From Sphingobacterium pedocola (GTDB lineage Bacteria > Bacteroidota > Bacteroidia > Sphingobacteriales > Sphingobacteriaceae), in assembly GCF_015209965.1 (NCBI RefSeq), contig NZ_MU158691.1, positions 23,500 through 87,499 of the forward strand: DNA of 64,000 bases, written 5' to 3'. The stretch's first letter is position 1; every line of letters begins with the position of its first letter. The notes beneath the pieces were generated by a model that did not search any database, was not told the origin of the DNA, and was given only the letters and a program-made list of their open reading frames with translations. A program made the translations under genes and the position numbers. Of this stretch, positions 1-9,340 are shown in pieces.

Positions 1-237
1 AAAAGGACGACCTAGATCGATGTCGCGTTAAGAAAGCTTTTGGATTTGCGTTAAGAACAGATCCCCGAAGCGAAGCGGCTTGGAGCTGTTTAGTAAATCC
101 AAAAGCTTTTAGCGTAACATTGATCAAGTCTTGATTTTTTTGCTTCGTTTTTTTATCAAGAAAAAAATGAAGACCCTGTCGTGGCAACGACGGAAAGGTG
201 ATGCGATGGACAAAAAAACTGACTAAGTTAATCCTTC
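1..237 (+). repeat. Composite structured repeat, copy 1 (truncated by window edge)
   Basis: This is the right-hand (A) module of a repeat also present at 32825-33283 (inverted) and about 40768-41220. It forms a long hairpin: AAAGCTTTTGGATTT at 33-47 pairs perfectly with 95-109, the pairing extends outward imperfectly to GATC at 15-18 and 122-125, and an inner CAG/CTG and CCG/CGG stem closes on a short loop. A second hairpin pairs CTTGAT (130-135) with ATCAAG (155-160) around a T-rich GCTTCG core. A third is GTCGT-GGCA-ACGAC (178-191). The end resembles the terminal inverted repeat of copy 2 (TTAATCCTTC at 228-237). No coding sequence is credible in it. The B module seen in the other copies would lie left of base 1. 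Confidence 0.85.
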
Positions 238-284
238 ATTTTTATTATTCCCCCAAACCTTTACACCGGATCAGATGTTGAGTT

Positions 285-431
285 TTAATCCAATGCGTTT
301 ATTAATACGTAATAGCGGTAGGCTAAAACAGCCTGTTGCAGCTTACTTAATGTTGATGGATCTTGTTTGCTGTATTTTGGCAATACAGCCTTATTGATGT
401 CGTTTAAAAATTTAAATAGAACTTTTTTCAT
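285..431 (-). CDS. Small conserved-type protein, 48 aa
   Basis: This short ORF encodes 48 residues beginning MKKVLFKFLNDINKAVLP and ending YYVLINALD, then TAA. The pattern of a basic start, a 'LNKAVLP-Y' motif, a 'SKLQQAVLAYR' helix and a C-terminal 'NALD' resembles a small protein I know to be common in Bacteroidetes, sometimes mislabelled 'SsrA-binding protein' in databases. It lacks any SmpB domain and its function is unknown. It has no signal peptide and looks like a cytosolic basic helical protein. It lies downstream of glpT on the same strand, separated by about 90 nt, and could be transcribed with it or alone. I am confident in the frame and less so in the family name. Confidence 0.72.
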   Translation of the reverse strand: MKKVLFKFLNDINKAVLPKYSKQDPSTLSKLQQAVLAYRYYVLINALD

Positions 432-519
432 TTTGCGTAACGTTCATTATACCTAAAACCCCAAGGTACTGCAAAAGTTTTAAGTAGATTTATAATTTAA
501 CTCGGGGCATATGCCACAT

Positions 520-1860
520 CTATTTTAGTCTTAAGAATTCTTTTTCTTTATTCCATGTCAATGCTGTAAATAATATAGCCAAAGCACAGGCAGATAGGAT
601 CGCTTCAAAACAAGCATCCCATCCGCTTTTATCGACAAGGGCACCAAGTGCGGCATTTGCCAACAGATCGCCGATAAAATATCCGAATAAGCCAGTTAAT
701 CCAGCAGCGGTTCCGGCGGCCTTTTTGGGGACAAGATCCAATGCCTGCACGCCAATAAGCATCACGGGGCCATAAATTAAAAAACCTATTGCCCATAAAG
801 AGAGGTTTACAATCCATTGGTTTGTGCCTGGTGCCGTCCAGTAAATAAAAACTGCAATGAATGTGAGGGTCATATAGATGACCGTAACGGGGGCTCTTCG
901 TCCGCTAAAGACCTTATCACTCAATACACCACATAGAATCGTTCCAGGAATGGCGGCGAGTTCATAAAATGAAGCGGACCAAGCAGCTTCAGAAGAGGTA
1001 AAATGCTTTGCTTCCTGTAAAAACGTCGGTGCCCAATTTACTATTCCGTTTCGTACTAAATATACAAAAGCATTTGCAACAGCAATAAACCATAGTAATT
1101 TATTGTTTAAAACATATTTGAGAAATATTTCTTTTGCGCTGAACTCTTTCTCTTGTGAAGAATCATATGTTTTAGGATAGTCCTTATGATATTCCTCTAT
1201 AGGAGGTAGGCCACACGATTGCGGTGTGTCTCTCACCAATAGAATAGCAATAAAAGCAACAACTATAGCAGCTAATCCCGGGAAATAAAGCCTAGCCTGC
1301 CAGTCCACAAAAAGCTCGACACCTAATATCGTTAAAGGGCCGACAAGGAAACCACCAACATTATGTGCTAGATTCCAGATGGACATCGCCGTACCTCTTT
1401 CTCTAATAGAGTACCAATGTACGACTACCCGTCCGCAAGCCGGCCAACCCATGCCCTGAACCCAGCCATTTATGAATAAAAGCGCAAACATAATGGTAAT
1501 AGACGATGTTGCAAACGAAGAGAAGCCCATAAAGATCATCGTAAGTGATGATAAAATCAATCCTGTAGCCAAGAAATAGCGCGCATTACTTCGATCAGAC
1601 ACATTCCCCATTAAAAATTTGCTTAAGCCATAGGCGATGGATAGCGCAGACATGGCAAAACCCAATTCCGCTTTTGTGTATCCCATCGTTTCCTGCAGGT
1701 CTTTAATGGAAAAAGAAAAGTTCTTACGTACAAAGTAATAAGCGGCATATCCGATAAAGATACCGATGAAAACCTGCAGACGCATTTTCTTATATTCGGG
1801 ATCAATTCGGTTTGCAGGCAGTTGCGGCTTGTGTACCGCTGGCTTAAAAAGATTGAGCAT
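520..1860 (-). CDS. glpT: Glycerol-3-phosphate transporter GlpT (MFS, OPA family)
   Basis: This is an inner-membrane antiporter that takes up sn-glycerol-3-phosphate in exchange for phosphate. The 446-aa protein has twelve hydrophobic spans and aligns closely with E. coli GlpT as I know it: 'YYFVRKNF' places the substrate-binding arginine at residue 45, 'FVYLVRNGIVNWAP' carries the second arginine near residue 270, and 'GMGWPACGR', 'RDTPQSCGLPPIEEY' and 'AAGLTGLFGY' are OPA-family signatures. It is the last large gene of the glp/sus operon, 7 nt after glpQ. That places it downstream of the periplasmic hydrolases that would release its substrate. A related hexose-phosphate carrier is possible, but these motifs and the context favour G3P. 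Confidence 0.95.
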   Translation of the reverse strand: MLNLFKPAVHKPQLPANRIDPEYKKMRLQVFIGIFIGYAAYYFVRKNFSFSIKDLQETMGYTKAELGFAMSALSIAYGLSKFLMGNVSDRSNARYFLATGLILSSLTMIFMGFSSFATSSITIMFALLFINGWVQGMGWPACGRVVVHWYSIRERGTAMSIWNLAHNVGGFLVGPLTILGVELFVDWQARLYFPGLAAIVVAFIAILLVRDTPQSCGLPPIEEYHKDYPKTYDSSQEKEFSAKEIFLKYVLNNKLLWFIAVANAFVYLVRNGIVNWAPTFLQEAKHFTSSEAAWSASFYELAAIPGTILCGVLSDKVFSGRRAPVTVIYMTLTFIAVFIYWTAPGTNQWIVNLSLWAIGFLIYGPVMLIGVQALDLVPKKAAGTAAGLTGLFGYFIGDLLANAALGALVDKSGWDACFEAILSACALAILFTALTWNKEKEFLRLK

Positions 1861-1867
1861 TTAAGTT

Positions 1868-2770
1868 TTAAAATAAATTTGGATAATCACTAATAATACC
1901 GTCCACATCTAAATTCACCAAATTTTGGATGTCTTTTTTCGTGTTTACTGTCCAAGGGATCACTTTAATACCTCGGCTATGCGCTTGTTTTACAAATTCC
2001 ACATTCACTAGCTGATAATTAGGGCTGATGATAAAAGGTGTAAAGCCCAATTCTTCAACGAGTTCCTCTATTGTTTTTGTATTCTTCGCATCGATTAAAT
2101 AAGATGTTTTAATCTGAGGATAGGTTTTATTGATGTATTGTATTGTACGTTTATCGAATGATTGAATTACGGTCCGCGGAGCAATACCTTTTTCTATGAC
2201 GACTTGTAATATAAGATCAGAAAATTCTTGTGGCGCGGGGTGGTACACATGATATTTATCTTCTTTACTTTTGGTTTCGATATTATAATACATGGGGGTT
2301 TTCCGTTTCAGCTTTGCATAGGCCTCCGCTTCATCGATCGCCGTGCTTAGCAACGAAATTTGTGTTTTAATTTTTTTCTGATCAGGAAAGTCTGCATAAT
2401 ATTTCGATCCGATATCAAACGTTTCCAATTCAGGCCACGTATAATCATAGATTAAGCCCTTATCGTCTTGCCCCTTCAATTCCTTTCCGTTCGCATATTG
2501 CACGAATTTTGGATTTAGATAGTGATCATGGTATACCACTACTTTTTTATCTTTCGTAATATGACAGTCCATTTCTAGGGTCGTGACCTTAGGGAAATCG
2601 ATCGCTGTTTTCATTGCACCAATAGAATTTTCCGGATATAATCCGCGAGCTCCGCGATGGCCTTCGTAGGAGAAGGTCGGAAATTCAGATGTCGGATGCT
2701 TCTGTACTTGACAATTAGTTAGAATGGTAGCCATAGCAACGGATAATAGGATGATAAATTTTTTTTGCAT
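1868..2770 (-). CDS. glpQ: Glycerophosphodiester phosphodiesterase GlpQ, lipoprotein
   Basis: GlpQ hydrolyses glycerophosphodiesters (deacylated phospholipid head groups) to glycerol-3-phosphate and an alcohol. The 300-aa protein has an N-terminal signal ending in a lipobox-like 'ILTNC', so Cys20 is probably lipidated and the enzyme faces the periplasm. The GDPD TIM-barrel starts with 'GHRGARGLYPENS' (about 37-49, catalytic His-Arg and the metal-binding Glu), followed by 'LEMDCHITKDKKVVVYHDH' (about 65-83), which supplies the second Glu-x-Asp metal ligands and catalytic His. The C-terminal 'VDGIISDYP' is the usual last barrel strand. It lies 7 nt upstream of glpT and 8 nt after the Tat-type phosphoesterase, consistent with coordinated hydrolysis and uptake. 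Confidence 0.93.
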   Translation of the reverse strand: MQKKFIILLSVAMATILTNCQVQKHPTSEFPTFSYEGHRGARGLYPENSIGAMKTAIDFPKVTTLEMDCHITKDKKVVVYHDHYLNPKFVQYANGKELKGQDDKGLIYDYTWPELETFDIGSKYYADFPDQKKIKTQISLLSTAIDEAEAYAKLKRKTPMYYNIETKSKEDKYHVYHPAPQEFSDLILQVVIEKGIAPRTVIQSFDKRTIQYINKTYPQIKTSYLIDAKNTKTIEELVEELGFTPFIISPNYQLVNVEFVKQAHSRGIKVIPWTVNTKKDIQNLVNLDVDGIISDYPNLF

Positions 2771-2778
2771 GTTTAAAA

Positions 2779-4191
2779 TTATGATTTTAAGTCGAGTGTT
2801 TCTTCATAAATGTTTCCAAAACGATCGGTGACAACAATCGTAACTGTTTTCGCATTACACTGCGTGAAAAATATATGAGCAGTACGTTTGGGTTCGACCC
2901 ATCCTCTGCGGTCGGCAGGGAGATCGTCGCCTTTGTATAATTTCAAAGCTAGTTCATCGTAGCCTTTAATTTGTTCTAGAGGGCCTTTAAATACACCGTC
3001 GGCATACCATGTCACTTTCCACTGTGGATCATAGTTCCAAACGTTTACCGTAATACGGTTTATATCATGATCTAAATGCTGGATATAGCACCTAAACTGA
3101 TACGAACGGTCGCGCCCGATTGATTTATAATACCAGGACACGTTGGTGCCATCAACTTCAAATACACCATATCCACGCGGCGTACCATCCGCGCAAATTG
3201 GCCCCGTCCACCAGGCACCACAAAGAGAAGCATGAGTATGTTCATATATGTGTTGATCAACTTGGTTGGCATTGGTATGGGTGTGTCCGGAAAGAATATG
3301 GACCTGTTCAAAATCGGTTAACAACGCATATAGCTCTTCCCGATTTTTTACACCGTTATAGATAGGAATGTGCGCGCTAATAATGAGTATCTGATCTTTA
3401 GGGACAAAACTTAGGTCTTTTCGCAACCAACTAAGTTGCTCTTCGCTGATATGTCCATCATAGTCTTTTATGTTCGCGTAACGTACATTATCTAACATGA
3501 TATAGTGTACTCTTCCCCGGTTAAAGGAGTAATAAGCTGGGCCAAAATAATTCTTAAATAAGTTGTTGGCATCAGACTCCTCTTTCGTGATCTCATTTTT
3601 GTCATGGTTTCCCACAACCTGAAAGAAGGGGATGCCAATTTTCGCTATGGCTTCTTGATAGGGCACCCACATGGTGGATTTGTCCCATATGGAATCGCCC
3701 AAGCTAATGCCATGGAACCTTTTTTGGTCGCTTCTGTGGAGTAAGCTGTTGATGTCTGCAATCGATTCCTCCTGAAATTGCTTGGCATCTTCTTTAACAC
3801 GGATCTGAGGATCACCCAGAGCAAGAAAGAAATGATGGCTATCATCAAAAGCATTTTTTTTGAGATCAAAATTGTAGTTTCTATCTGATACGGATAGATA
3901 GATTGCAGCAAAACCACCTACTTTTTTTATTTGATACCCCGAGGGTGTAGCGATGAAGATATGTTCCGCATTTTTATTTAACGCAAGCGTATATCTTCCT
4001 TTTCTATCCGTCTTTACCACATGGTATCCATCGGAAACGACGACGTTTTGGACTCCTTTTCCCGCAGCTTTTACACGTCCTTTAATACGCTTCCCCTTAT
4101 CTTGCGCTTGTATAGATCCAAAAGCACGGCCTGATAGACATAGTCCGCCGACTAGAAGACTCGTGGATTTTAAAAATTCTCTTCTGTTCAT
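2779..4191 (-). CDS. Calcineurin-like phosphoesterase, Tat signal
   Basis: This is a predicted exported metallophosphoesterase of 470 aa. The N-terminus 'MNRREFLKSTSLLVGG' is a twin-arginine signal. Residues about 35-110 form the small beta-rich N-domain ('GKGVQNVVVSDG', 'TDRKGRYTL') typical of this Bacteroidetes subfamily. The catalytic core follows with GDPQ (126-129), GDS (165-167), GNHD (194-197), SAH (272-274) and GHTH (302-305), and a C-terminal beta domain ends the protein. In the first motif Gln replaces the common His metal ligand, whereas the neighbouring paralogue has GDMH. The substrate is not evident; in this operon a glycerol-phosphate ester or polymer is the natural guess. It shares its whole architecture with the next gene, which points to an ancient tandem duplication. 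Confidence 0.88.
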   Translation of the reverse strand: MNRREFLKSTSLLVGGLCLSGRAFGSIQAQDKGKRIKGRVKAAGKGVQNVVVSDGYHVVKTDRKGRYTLALNKNAEHIFIATPSGYQIKKVGGFAAIYLSVSDRNYNFDLKKNAFDDSHHFFLALGDPQIRVKEDAKQFQEESIADINSLLHRSDQKRFHGISLGDSIWDKSTMWVPYQEAIAKIGIPFFQVVGNHDKNEITKEESDANNLFKNYFGPAYYSFNRGRVHYIMLDNVRYANIKDYDGHISEEQLSWLRKDLSFVPKDQILIISAHIPIYNGVKNREELYALLTDFEQVHILSGHTHTNANQVDQHIYEHTHASLCGAWWTGPICADGTPRGYGVFEVDGTNVSWYYKSIGRDRSYQFRCYIQHLDHDINRITVNVWNYDPQWKVTWYADGVFKGPLEQIKGYDELALKLYKGDDLPADRRGWVEPKRTAHIFFTQCNAKTVTIVVTDRFGNIYEETLDLKS

Positions 4192-4199
4192 CTTAATTA

Positions 4200-6200
4200 T
4201 TAACGCATAGTATACGTGAAAGCTTTAGGTCTTTCCATGGTTTCGGTGTAATTATTCCCAAAACGATCTTTTACGGTGATTTGCAAGTTTGTAGTAGGAG
4301 ATGATGCTTTTACCTTGAACATGTGCGAAGTGTTGGCTGCATCAAAGGTCGGAACGGCATTCACATTTAAGCGTTTCATACCATAAGATATAATATGCAG
4401 GGGGTCTCTGGATGACACGCGCTGCACGTTTAAAGGGATGCCATTTTCTGAGACGGAAACTGTCCATTTTGGATCGTATCCCCAGACATTAATTAGAACC
4501 TCATTGTTTTCGTTTTTAGCGGAAAAATCAAATGCATACTGACTGACTAAATTCTGGTGTTGACTGTTTGCATTTGGCGCATAGTTAGCTGCTGTAATGT
4601 GCACATTATTCAAGTCATAGGATCTGAACTGATATTCTTTTTCGTAGCCAATGGATTTATAATGCCATTTGATATCCTTACCCGTCATCTCCCAAATTCC
4701 GTAACCACCAGGACTTCCATCAGGGGCGATATGGTTATTGGAATAGCCGTCTCGTCCTGTCCACCACCAAGTAGCACAGACAGCCGCGGTGTTGTGTTCC
4801 ATAATTTTGTTGTCGCGAGGTACGCGGTAGTTAATATGGGTGTGGCCGGTTATTATGTGTGCATTCTCGAACCGATTTAATGCAGTTATCAACTGTCCAG
4901 CATTACTGGTGCGATACGATGGGATACTTCCAGTAGCATTTGGTGCATTGTGTAATTGTATATGCGTAGCGACAATAATTGGTGTGGATGGATCGACTGT
5001 TTCTAAATCTTTCGTCAGCCAGTCCATTTGCGGTTCGGTAAATTTCGCGTTGTAATTTCTATTTCCTACGACTCCGGAAGACCCCCCAGTGTTAATGTAT
5101 TCCGTATTGTCGAGTACAATATAGTGTACTTTACCTAAGTTGAACGAATAATATGTAGGTCCAATCGTGCGTCGATAGGCATTTTCAGCCATCCAATCGT
5201 TGGCAAAGTACGGATCGTTATCGTGGTTTCCTATGATATTAAACACTTGAGCATTAACATTTTTTATCTGCTGTAGATATTCAGGCAAGGCAAAATTGTT
5301 GCTATACCAATAGGTTTCCCAGGTGAGATCACCTAACGTGAGCCCATACACTTTTTTTCCAGATGCCTTATGAGTTGCAATTACGTTGTTTAAATCGGAA
5401 ATAAATCCGTTTTGAAACTGTGTTAGATCGTTGTTTCGATTCGCTAGATGCATATCTCCCAGAACAAGCAGAATGTGGTTCTCGTTATTGACAGGAGTCA
5501 ATTCAAAATCCCGCGTGTCGATGGTCGTGGGATTCGTGTTCAAGTAACGATAGAATAAAGGAAGGTTGTGATTGCTGTTGCTCACTTCGTAATTGCTAGG
5601 AATAGAAATAAACACATATCCTGTTCTCTTGTTGGAACTCAAGTAATATACACCGTCTTCGTCGGTCTGGGTTATTTCGTAACCATCTGAAACTACCACG
5701 TTAGCCAATCCCTTACCTGCTACATGGACAACACCCTTTACGGTTTTTCCATCTTTATTTGGAATGTCAGCACGCAAGACGAAGTTAAAACTCGCGGAGC
5801 CCAGCGTTTGCGAAAGTTTTCCTCGAGACAAGATTAAGGTATATCTTCCATCTTTTAGAGCTACTGGTACGGGTAAAATAGTGTGGTCTTCATACACCTC
5901 GTTCAATGTAAATGTAAACGCATCTGGCATTCCGTTTAAAGGTTGAAAGGTAATCACATCACCAATTTTATATCCTTTGCCACTAATTTTTAACTCACTT
6001 TCCGTTTGAACGTCCCATACTGTCGGAATTGTTACCTCTTCAATTTGAAGTCTGTTGGTCTGTTCTGTTGGATTCTCCTCGTGATCGGGTTCAGATGTAG
6101 ATTTTGCGCAGGATATCGTTATAAAGGTAAGAATTACAAACAGGGAGAAAAGGTTGGTAATCTTAGGCATCATAACGGTAATTTTTTGTTTTCTTAACAT
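4200..6200 (-). CDS. Calcineurin-like phosphoesterase lipoprotein with N-terminal TIG-like domain
   Basis: This 666-aa metallophosphoesterase is paralogous to the gene at 2779-4191 but carries a signal with a likely lipidation Cys (about residue 31, 'ITISCAKS') followed by an acidic linker and an extra IPT/TIG-like beta domain (about 50-145). The shared part starts with 'GKGLANVVVSDG' and 'TDEDGVYYL'; the catalytic motifs are GDMH, GDLTWE, GNHD, THIQLH and GHTH. The acid-rich stretch after the Cys resembles surface-export signals of Bacteroidetes lipoproteins, so the enzyme may sit on the cell surface while its paralogue is periplasmic; that is inference. Translation could instead start at the MM pair 27-30 nt inside. 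It lies 8 nt upstream of its paralogue and 90 nt after the DUF5689 gene. Confidence 0.88.
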   Translation of the reverse strand: MLRKQKITVMMPKITNLFSLFVILTFITISCAKSTSEPDHEENPTEQTNRLQIEEVTIPTVWDVQTESELKISGKGYKIGDVITFQPLNGMPDAFTFTLNEVYEDHTILPVPVALKDGRYTLILSRGKLSQTLGSASFNFVLRADIPNKDGKTVKGVVHVAGKGLANVVVSDGYEITQTDEDGVYYLSSNKRTGYVFISIPSNYEVSNSNHNLPLFYRYLNTNPTTIDTRDFELTPVNNENHILLVLGDMHLANRNNDLTQFQNGFISDLNNVIATHKASGKKVYGLTLGDLTWETYWYSNNFALPEYLQQIKNVNAQVFNIIGNHDNDPYFANDWMAENAYRRTIGPTYYSFNLGKVHYIVLDNTEYINTGGSSGVVGNRNYNAKFTEPQMDWLTKDLETVDPSTPIIVATHIQLHNAPNATGSIPSYRTSNAGQLITALNRFENAHIITGHTHINYRVPRDNKIMEHNTAAVCATWWWTGRDGYSNNHIAPDGSPGGYGIWEMTGKDIKWHYKSIGYEKEYQFRSYDLNNVHITAANYAPNANSQHQNLVSQYAFDFSAKNENNEVLINVWGYDPKWTVSVSENGIPLNVQRVSSRDPLHIISYGMKRLNVNAVPTFDAANTSHMFKVKASSPTTNLQITVKDRFGNNYTETMERPKAFTYTMR

Positions 6201-6230
6201 AATTATCAGTTCAATTAGGAGGATTATAAT

Positions 6231-6277
6231 AATAAGCAGGAACCTTTTACCAAAACGATAGTAGGAACCTGCTTATT
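6231..6277 (-). terminator. Intra-operon hairpin between DUF5689 gene and phosphoesterase gene
   Basis: AATAAGCAGG (6231-6240) is a perfect inverted repeat of CCTGCTTATT (6268-6277), with a second short GAACC/GGAAC-like similarity inside. There is no strong U-tract. It may be a weak or conditional terminator, or an RNA-processing site that lowers expression of the distal genes relative to susCD. Confidence 0.4.
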
Positions 6278-6290
6278 GAGAGTCAATAGT

Positions 6291-7841
6291 TTATTCTGTC
6301 TGTTGTGTCACAAGTTCTCCCTCCTCGAGTGCGCTTGCTGGGGTTTGCTTAGTCAATAAATATGCATTGTAGCCGCGTACTGTATCCCATTTCCTTGTTG
6401 TCATATTAAATATACCACCCAGTTGGATAAACATACCAACATTCGCTGGGATAAAATGTGGAATACGATATTGATTGGTCCCCATAGAGAAGAATGCCTG
6501 AGGCTCTCCGGTCTCTAGATGGAATGGCCGATAATGGTCATTGTTGGCGACGCGGTAACCCCGATTATTTACAGAGTCTACTACGGTCGCTGTACCTAGG
6601 CCTCCAAAAAACACTAGATCAATGGGAACTGTTGCTTCATTAATGTTTGTGCCAACAAATAATGCCATTCCACCAGCATGACCGCTGTTGGCTAAGATAT
6701 TGGAATTTATATCACCAAGACCATCACCACCGCTGCTCGCGTATGGAATTGCTCTTACCCAATTTAATTCGGACAAAGAGGTTGAATTGGCGCCATTAAT
6801 CCGTTTTTGATGTCCACCCACATAGAAAAATTCGCCTTTTTTTACCGAACCTTCAGTCAGATTGAATTTAAGTGTGCGCGCTCCACCGGTAGCCCAACCC
6901 GCTCCGGGAGCAGCTCCGGCATTCGGTTGATTTGCTGTTGCATTATTTGTTGTAACTACAGAAAACGGTATTTCAGCAAAATTGATGTCTGTATTCGCAA
7001 GGAGTTGGATGTACTCATAGTTCCCGTCACCTCCTTCGGGATCAGGACAATAGCCGGTAAAAATAAGTGGCATATCACCTAAGTCACCGGGTATCTCAGG
7101 ATCCGAAACGTCTTCAATGTCTGCCGATGAGCTTGGCCAAATGGACATAACACCCTGATGTTCTGAATCACCCAATAGTAAACCCTGAACGTTAATATTA
7201 CGAGGTACCTGCAGGTCCGCGAATGGAGCTGTCGGTAGTGTACGAATAGTTAATGTGTCCGCACCGTTTACCATTCGTCTTACGCCAGAAAATGTTTGTC
7301 CCGCTTCCGGACGAGGAAACATTTCGCCACCCACTATCCGCACAATCGTGCTTTCATAGTCATTCGGTCGCTGGTAAATTGCAGATGCGGTGATGTTACG
7401 CCTATATATTCTAGATACTTTAGTAATCACTTTAATATCCGTAGACGCAATACCGTCGACGTAAAGAAAGCCGTTACGTTTCAATTCTTTGTTGCTTACA
7501 TTTACAAATATTGAATCACCTACCTGATAATTGCTGGCGAGATTCCCAACCTTAAGTGCAATACCGTGTAATTTCCCAGGTCTGGCTTGCTGTATATTAA
7601 TCATACCGTCAGGAGTGTTACCACTTTGTAAGTTAGAAACAACGACCCCCGTAATTTGTTGCGCTTGTGCGAGGCGTTCTGCCGTCATCTGCACATCGCT
7701 GCCTTTATGTATTTGTCTTAAGTCTTCAATGGCGATGTAGGGACTCGGGGTGCCATTAAGGAAGTCCCTCTTCTCGCAGGCCTGCATTACTAAAATGCAC
7801 GCTAGCATTAAAAAGATATATGTTAAAATTTTTTTCATCAC
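6291..7841 (-). CDS. DUF5689 surface-type lipoprotein of the glp/sus locus
   Basis: This is a predicted 516-aa lipoprotein: the signal sequence ends 'LVMQACEKRDF', giving a probable lipidated Cys near residue 22. Residues about 30-140 match the DUF5689 pattern as I know it ('SPYIAIEDLRQIH', 'ITGVVVSNLQSGN', 'YQVGDSIFVNVSNKEL'), an OB-like beta domain commonly encoded just after SusD-type genes. The C-terminal half ('LIFTGYCPDPEGGDGNYEYIQL' onward) looks like a lamin-tail-type beta sandwich. By position it is probably an outer-membrane glycan- or ligand-binding accessory of the SusCD pair. No catalytic motif was found. It begins 21 nt after the susD stop, so it is certainly co-transcribed. Confidence 0.8.
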   Translation of the reverse strand: MMKKILTYIFLMLACILVMQACEKRDFLNGTPSPYIAIEDLRQIHKGSDVQMTAERLAQAQQITGVVVSNLQSGNTPDGMINIQQARPGKLHGIALKVGNLASNYQVGDSIFVNVSNKELKRNGFLYVDGIASTDIKVITKVSRIYRRNITASAIYQRPNDYESTIVRIVGGEMFPRPEAGQTFSGVRRMVNGADTLTIRTLPTAPFADLQVPRNINVQGLLLGDSEHQGVMSIWPSSSADIEDVSDPEIPGDLGDMPLIFTGYCPDPEGGDGNYEYIQLLANTDINFAEIPFSVVTTNNATANQPNAGAAPGAGWATGGARTLKFNLTEGSVKKGEFFYVGGHQKRINGANSTSLSELNWVRAIPYASSGGDGLGDINSNILANSGHAGGMALFVGTNINEATVPIDLVFFGGLGTATVVDSVNNRGYRVANNDHYRPFHLETGEPQAFFSMGTNQYRIPHFIPANVGMFIQLGGIFNMTTRKWDTVRGYNAYLLTKQTPASALEEGELVTQQTE

Positions 7842-7862
7842 TTTATATTTTACATTGTAATA

Positions 7863-9335
7863 TTACGGACGTTGCCACCAAACCAACGTATTGATATTAT
7901 CTGGTCCCTGTTGTTCCACAGCCTTTAGGTAGTTTTCTCGGTTTGCAGATTGTATATAAACTGGGTAATTAAGCCGAGCAGGCATTCTTCCTCCGTTTAG
8001 ATGACCTGATCCAATGGGTAAAGTTGGATGACCAGTCCGTCTGTATTCAAACCAAGACTGCATATCCGTGAAAAATAAAGCATAATATTTCTGTAGGTGA
8101 ATCAGCTCCATTTTTTGATACTCATTATACGTGTCGTCCCAGGCAACGAGATCCGTACTTAGATAAAATGATGGAACTTCATGCCCCCACAGCTGTATAC
8201 CAGCTACAGTGCCTCTTTCGTAATAAGTCTGTGCAGATTCCGTGGAGATCCAACCTTTAACAGCAGCTTCGGCCAGAATAAACTGTACTTCGCTGTAATT
8301 TAGGATATTGCCGAGCAAAGGGTTTGACATTAAGCCCGTATTTAAGGTTGAGCCGGCCACGGGAGGCTGCCCAATAGGATATCCACTGGGTATACCAAAA
8401 TAATCACCATTTGATAGGGCTGCCCATGTTACAATTCTAGGATCACTACGTTCATTCAAATTATCAATAAAGAAGCTTGCTGATTTTGGCGCATACCAAT
8501 CTGCCGGTCGCCAGGTAGCAAAAGGAGAAACATAAGGAGCTGTACCTGTCCAACGTAAAATTGCGGAATGATCGTTACTTATCATGATCGGATAGATAAG
8601 AGGCGATTCGTCGACTATCTTTTTGATGATGGCAGGAGTGTTGAGTTCTAACTTATGGGAAAGACGTAATGCCAAACGTAAGTATAGCGAATTTCCAAAT
8701 TGACGCCATTTTCGCATATCGCCTCCAAAAATAGGATCAGATCCACTTGAAATAGCCACATTTTGACCTAGTCCCCGTAACAGCGTATTTGCTTCTTCCA
8801 ATTTTTCAAACAATGAGGGATAGATGTCCTGTTGCCTGTCAAATACGGGGCGAACAAGATTAAGATCCTTCGCTCGCAATGCTTCTGAATAGGGGATGTC
8901 GCCGTATATGTCGGTCAGTATAGAAAAGATCCATGCCTCGCAGATCTGCGCAACTGCCATGTATTCGGGTTGGTTAAGTTCTTCTCCAAATTCATAGATA
9001 TCCCGAAAGTTTCTAAGCTGCAGATAGAGATTGTTCCACATGTAATCGCCTTCGCTGGTACGAATGTCATATCTAAAGATCCGGCCATCGCCATCACCCA
9101 TGTTTACCGTCACCTGCATTAACTCATTTGTTATACGCTGACTCCGGTTCATATTATAGCCTACCACCTTTGTAATTGCGGGAGCCAGTAGATTTTCTGG
9201 CTGTACTTTCGGACTGGTATTCGGATTGGTGTTGATTTCCTGAAAATTTTTATTGCAGGAAGTCGTTATAACCATTGAAGCAATTCCTAGTCCAAGAAAA
9301 TATATCGTTTTATTAATAAATTTCATCTTCATCAT
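7863..9335 (-). CDS. SusD/RagB-family outer-membrane lipoprotein (SusD-like 2 type)
   Basis: This 490-aa protein is the ligand-capturing lid of the SusCD importer. Its signal peptide ends 'ITTSCNKNFQEINTNPN', with the probable lipidated Cys near residue 27. 'NLLAPAITKVV', the helical TPR-like half and 'SEVQFILAEAA' with 'YERGTVAGI' are typical of the SusD-like_2 branch, which often partners TonB-dependent transporters for peptides or small polymers rather than starch. It starts 5 nt after susC and is followed by the DUF5689 gene. Since the rest of the operon processes glycerol-phosphate compounds, I infer a ligand of that class; the sequence does not show it directly. Confidence 0.92.
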   Translation of the reverse strand: MMKMKFINKTIYFLGLGIASMVITTSCNKNFQEINTNPNTSPKVQPENLLAPAITKVVGYNMNRSQRITNELMQVTVNMGDGDGRIFRYDIRTSEGDYMWNNLYLQLRNFRDIYEFGEELNQPEYMAVAQICEAWIFSILTDIYGDIPYSEALRAKDLNLVRPVFDRQQDIYPSLFEKLEEANTLLRGLGQNVAISSGSDPIFGGDMRKWRQFGNSLYLRLALRLSHKLELNTPAIIKKIVDESPLIYPIMISNDHSAILRWTGTAPYVSPFATWRPADWYAPKSASFFIDNLNERSDPRIVTWAALSNGDYFGIPSGYPIGQPPVAGSTLNTGLMSNPLLGNILNYSEVQFILAEAAVKGWISTESAQTYYERGTVAGIQLWGHEVPSFYLSTDLVAWDDTYNEYQKMELIHLQKYYALFFTDMQSWFEYRRTGHPTLPIGSGHLNGGRMPARLNYPVYIQSANRENYLKAVEQQGPDNINTLVWWQRP

Positions 9336-9340
9336 GTTTT

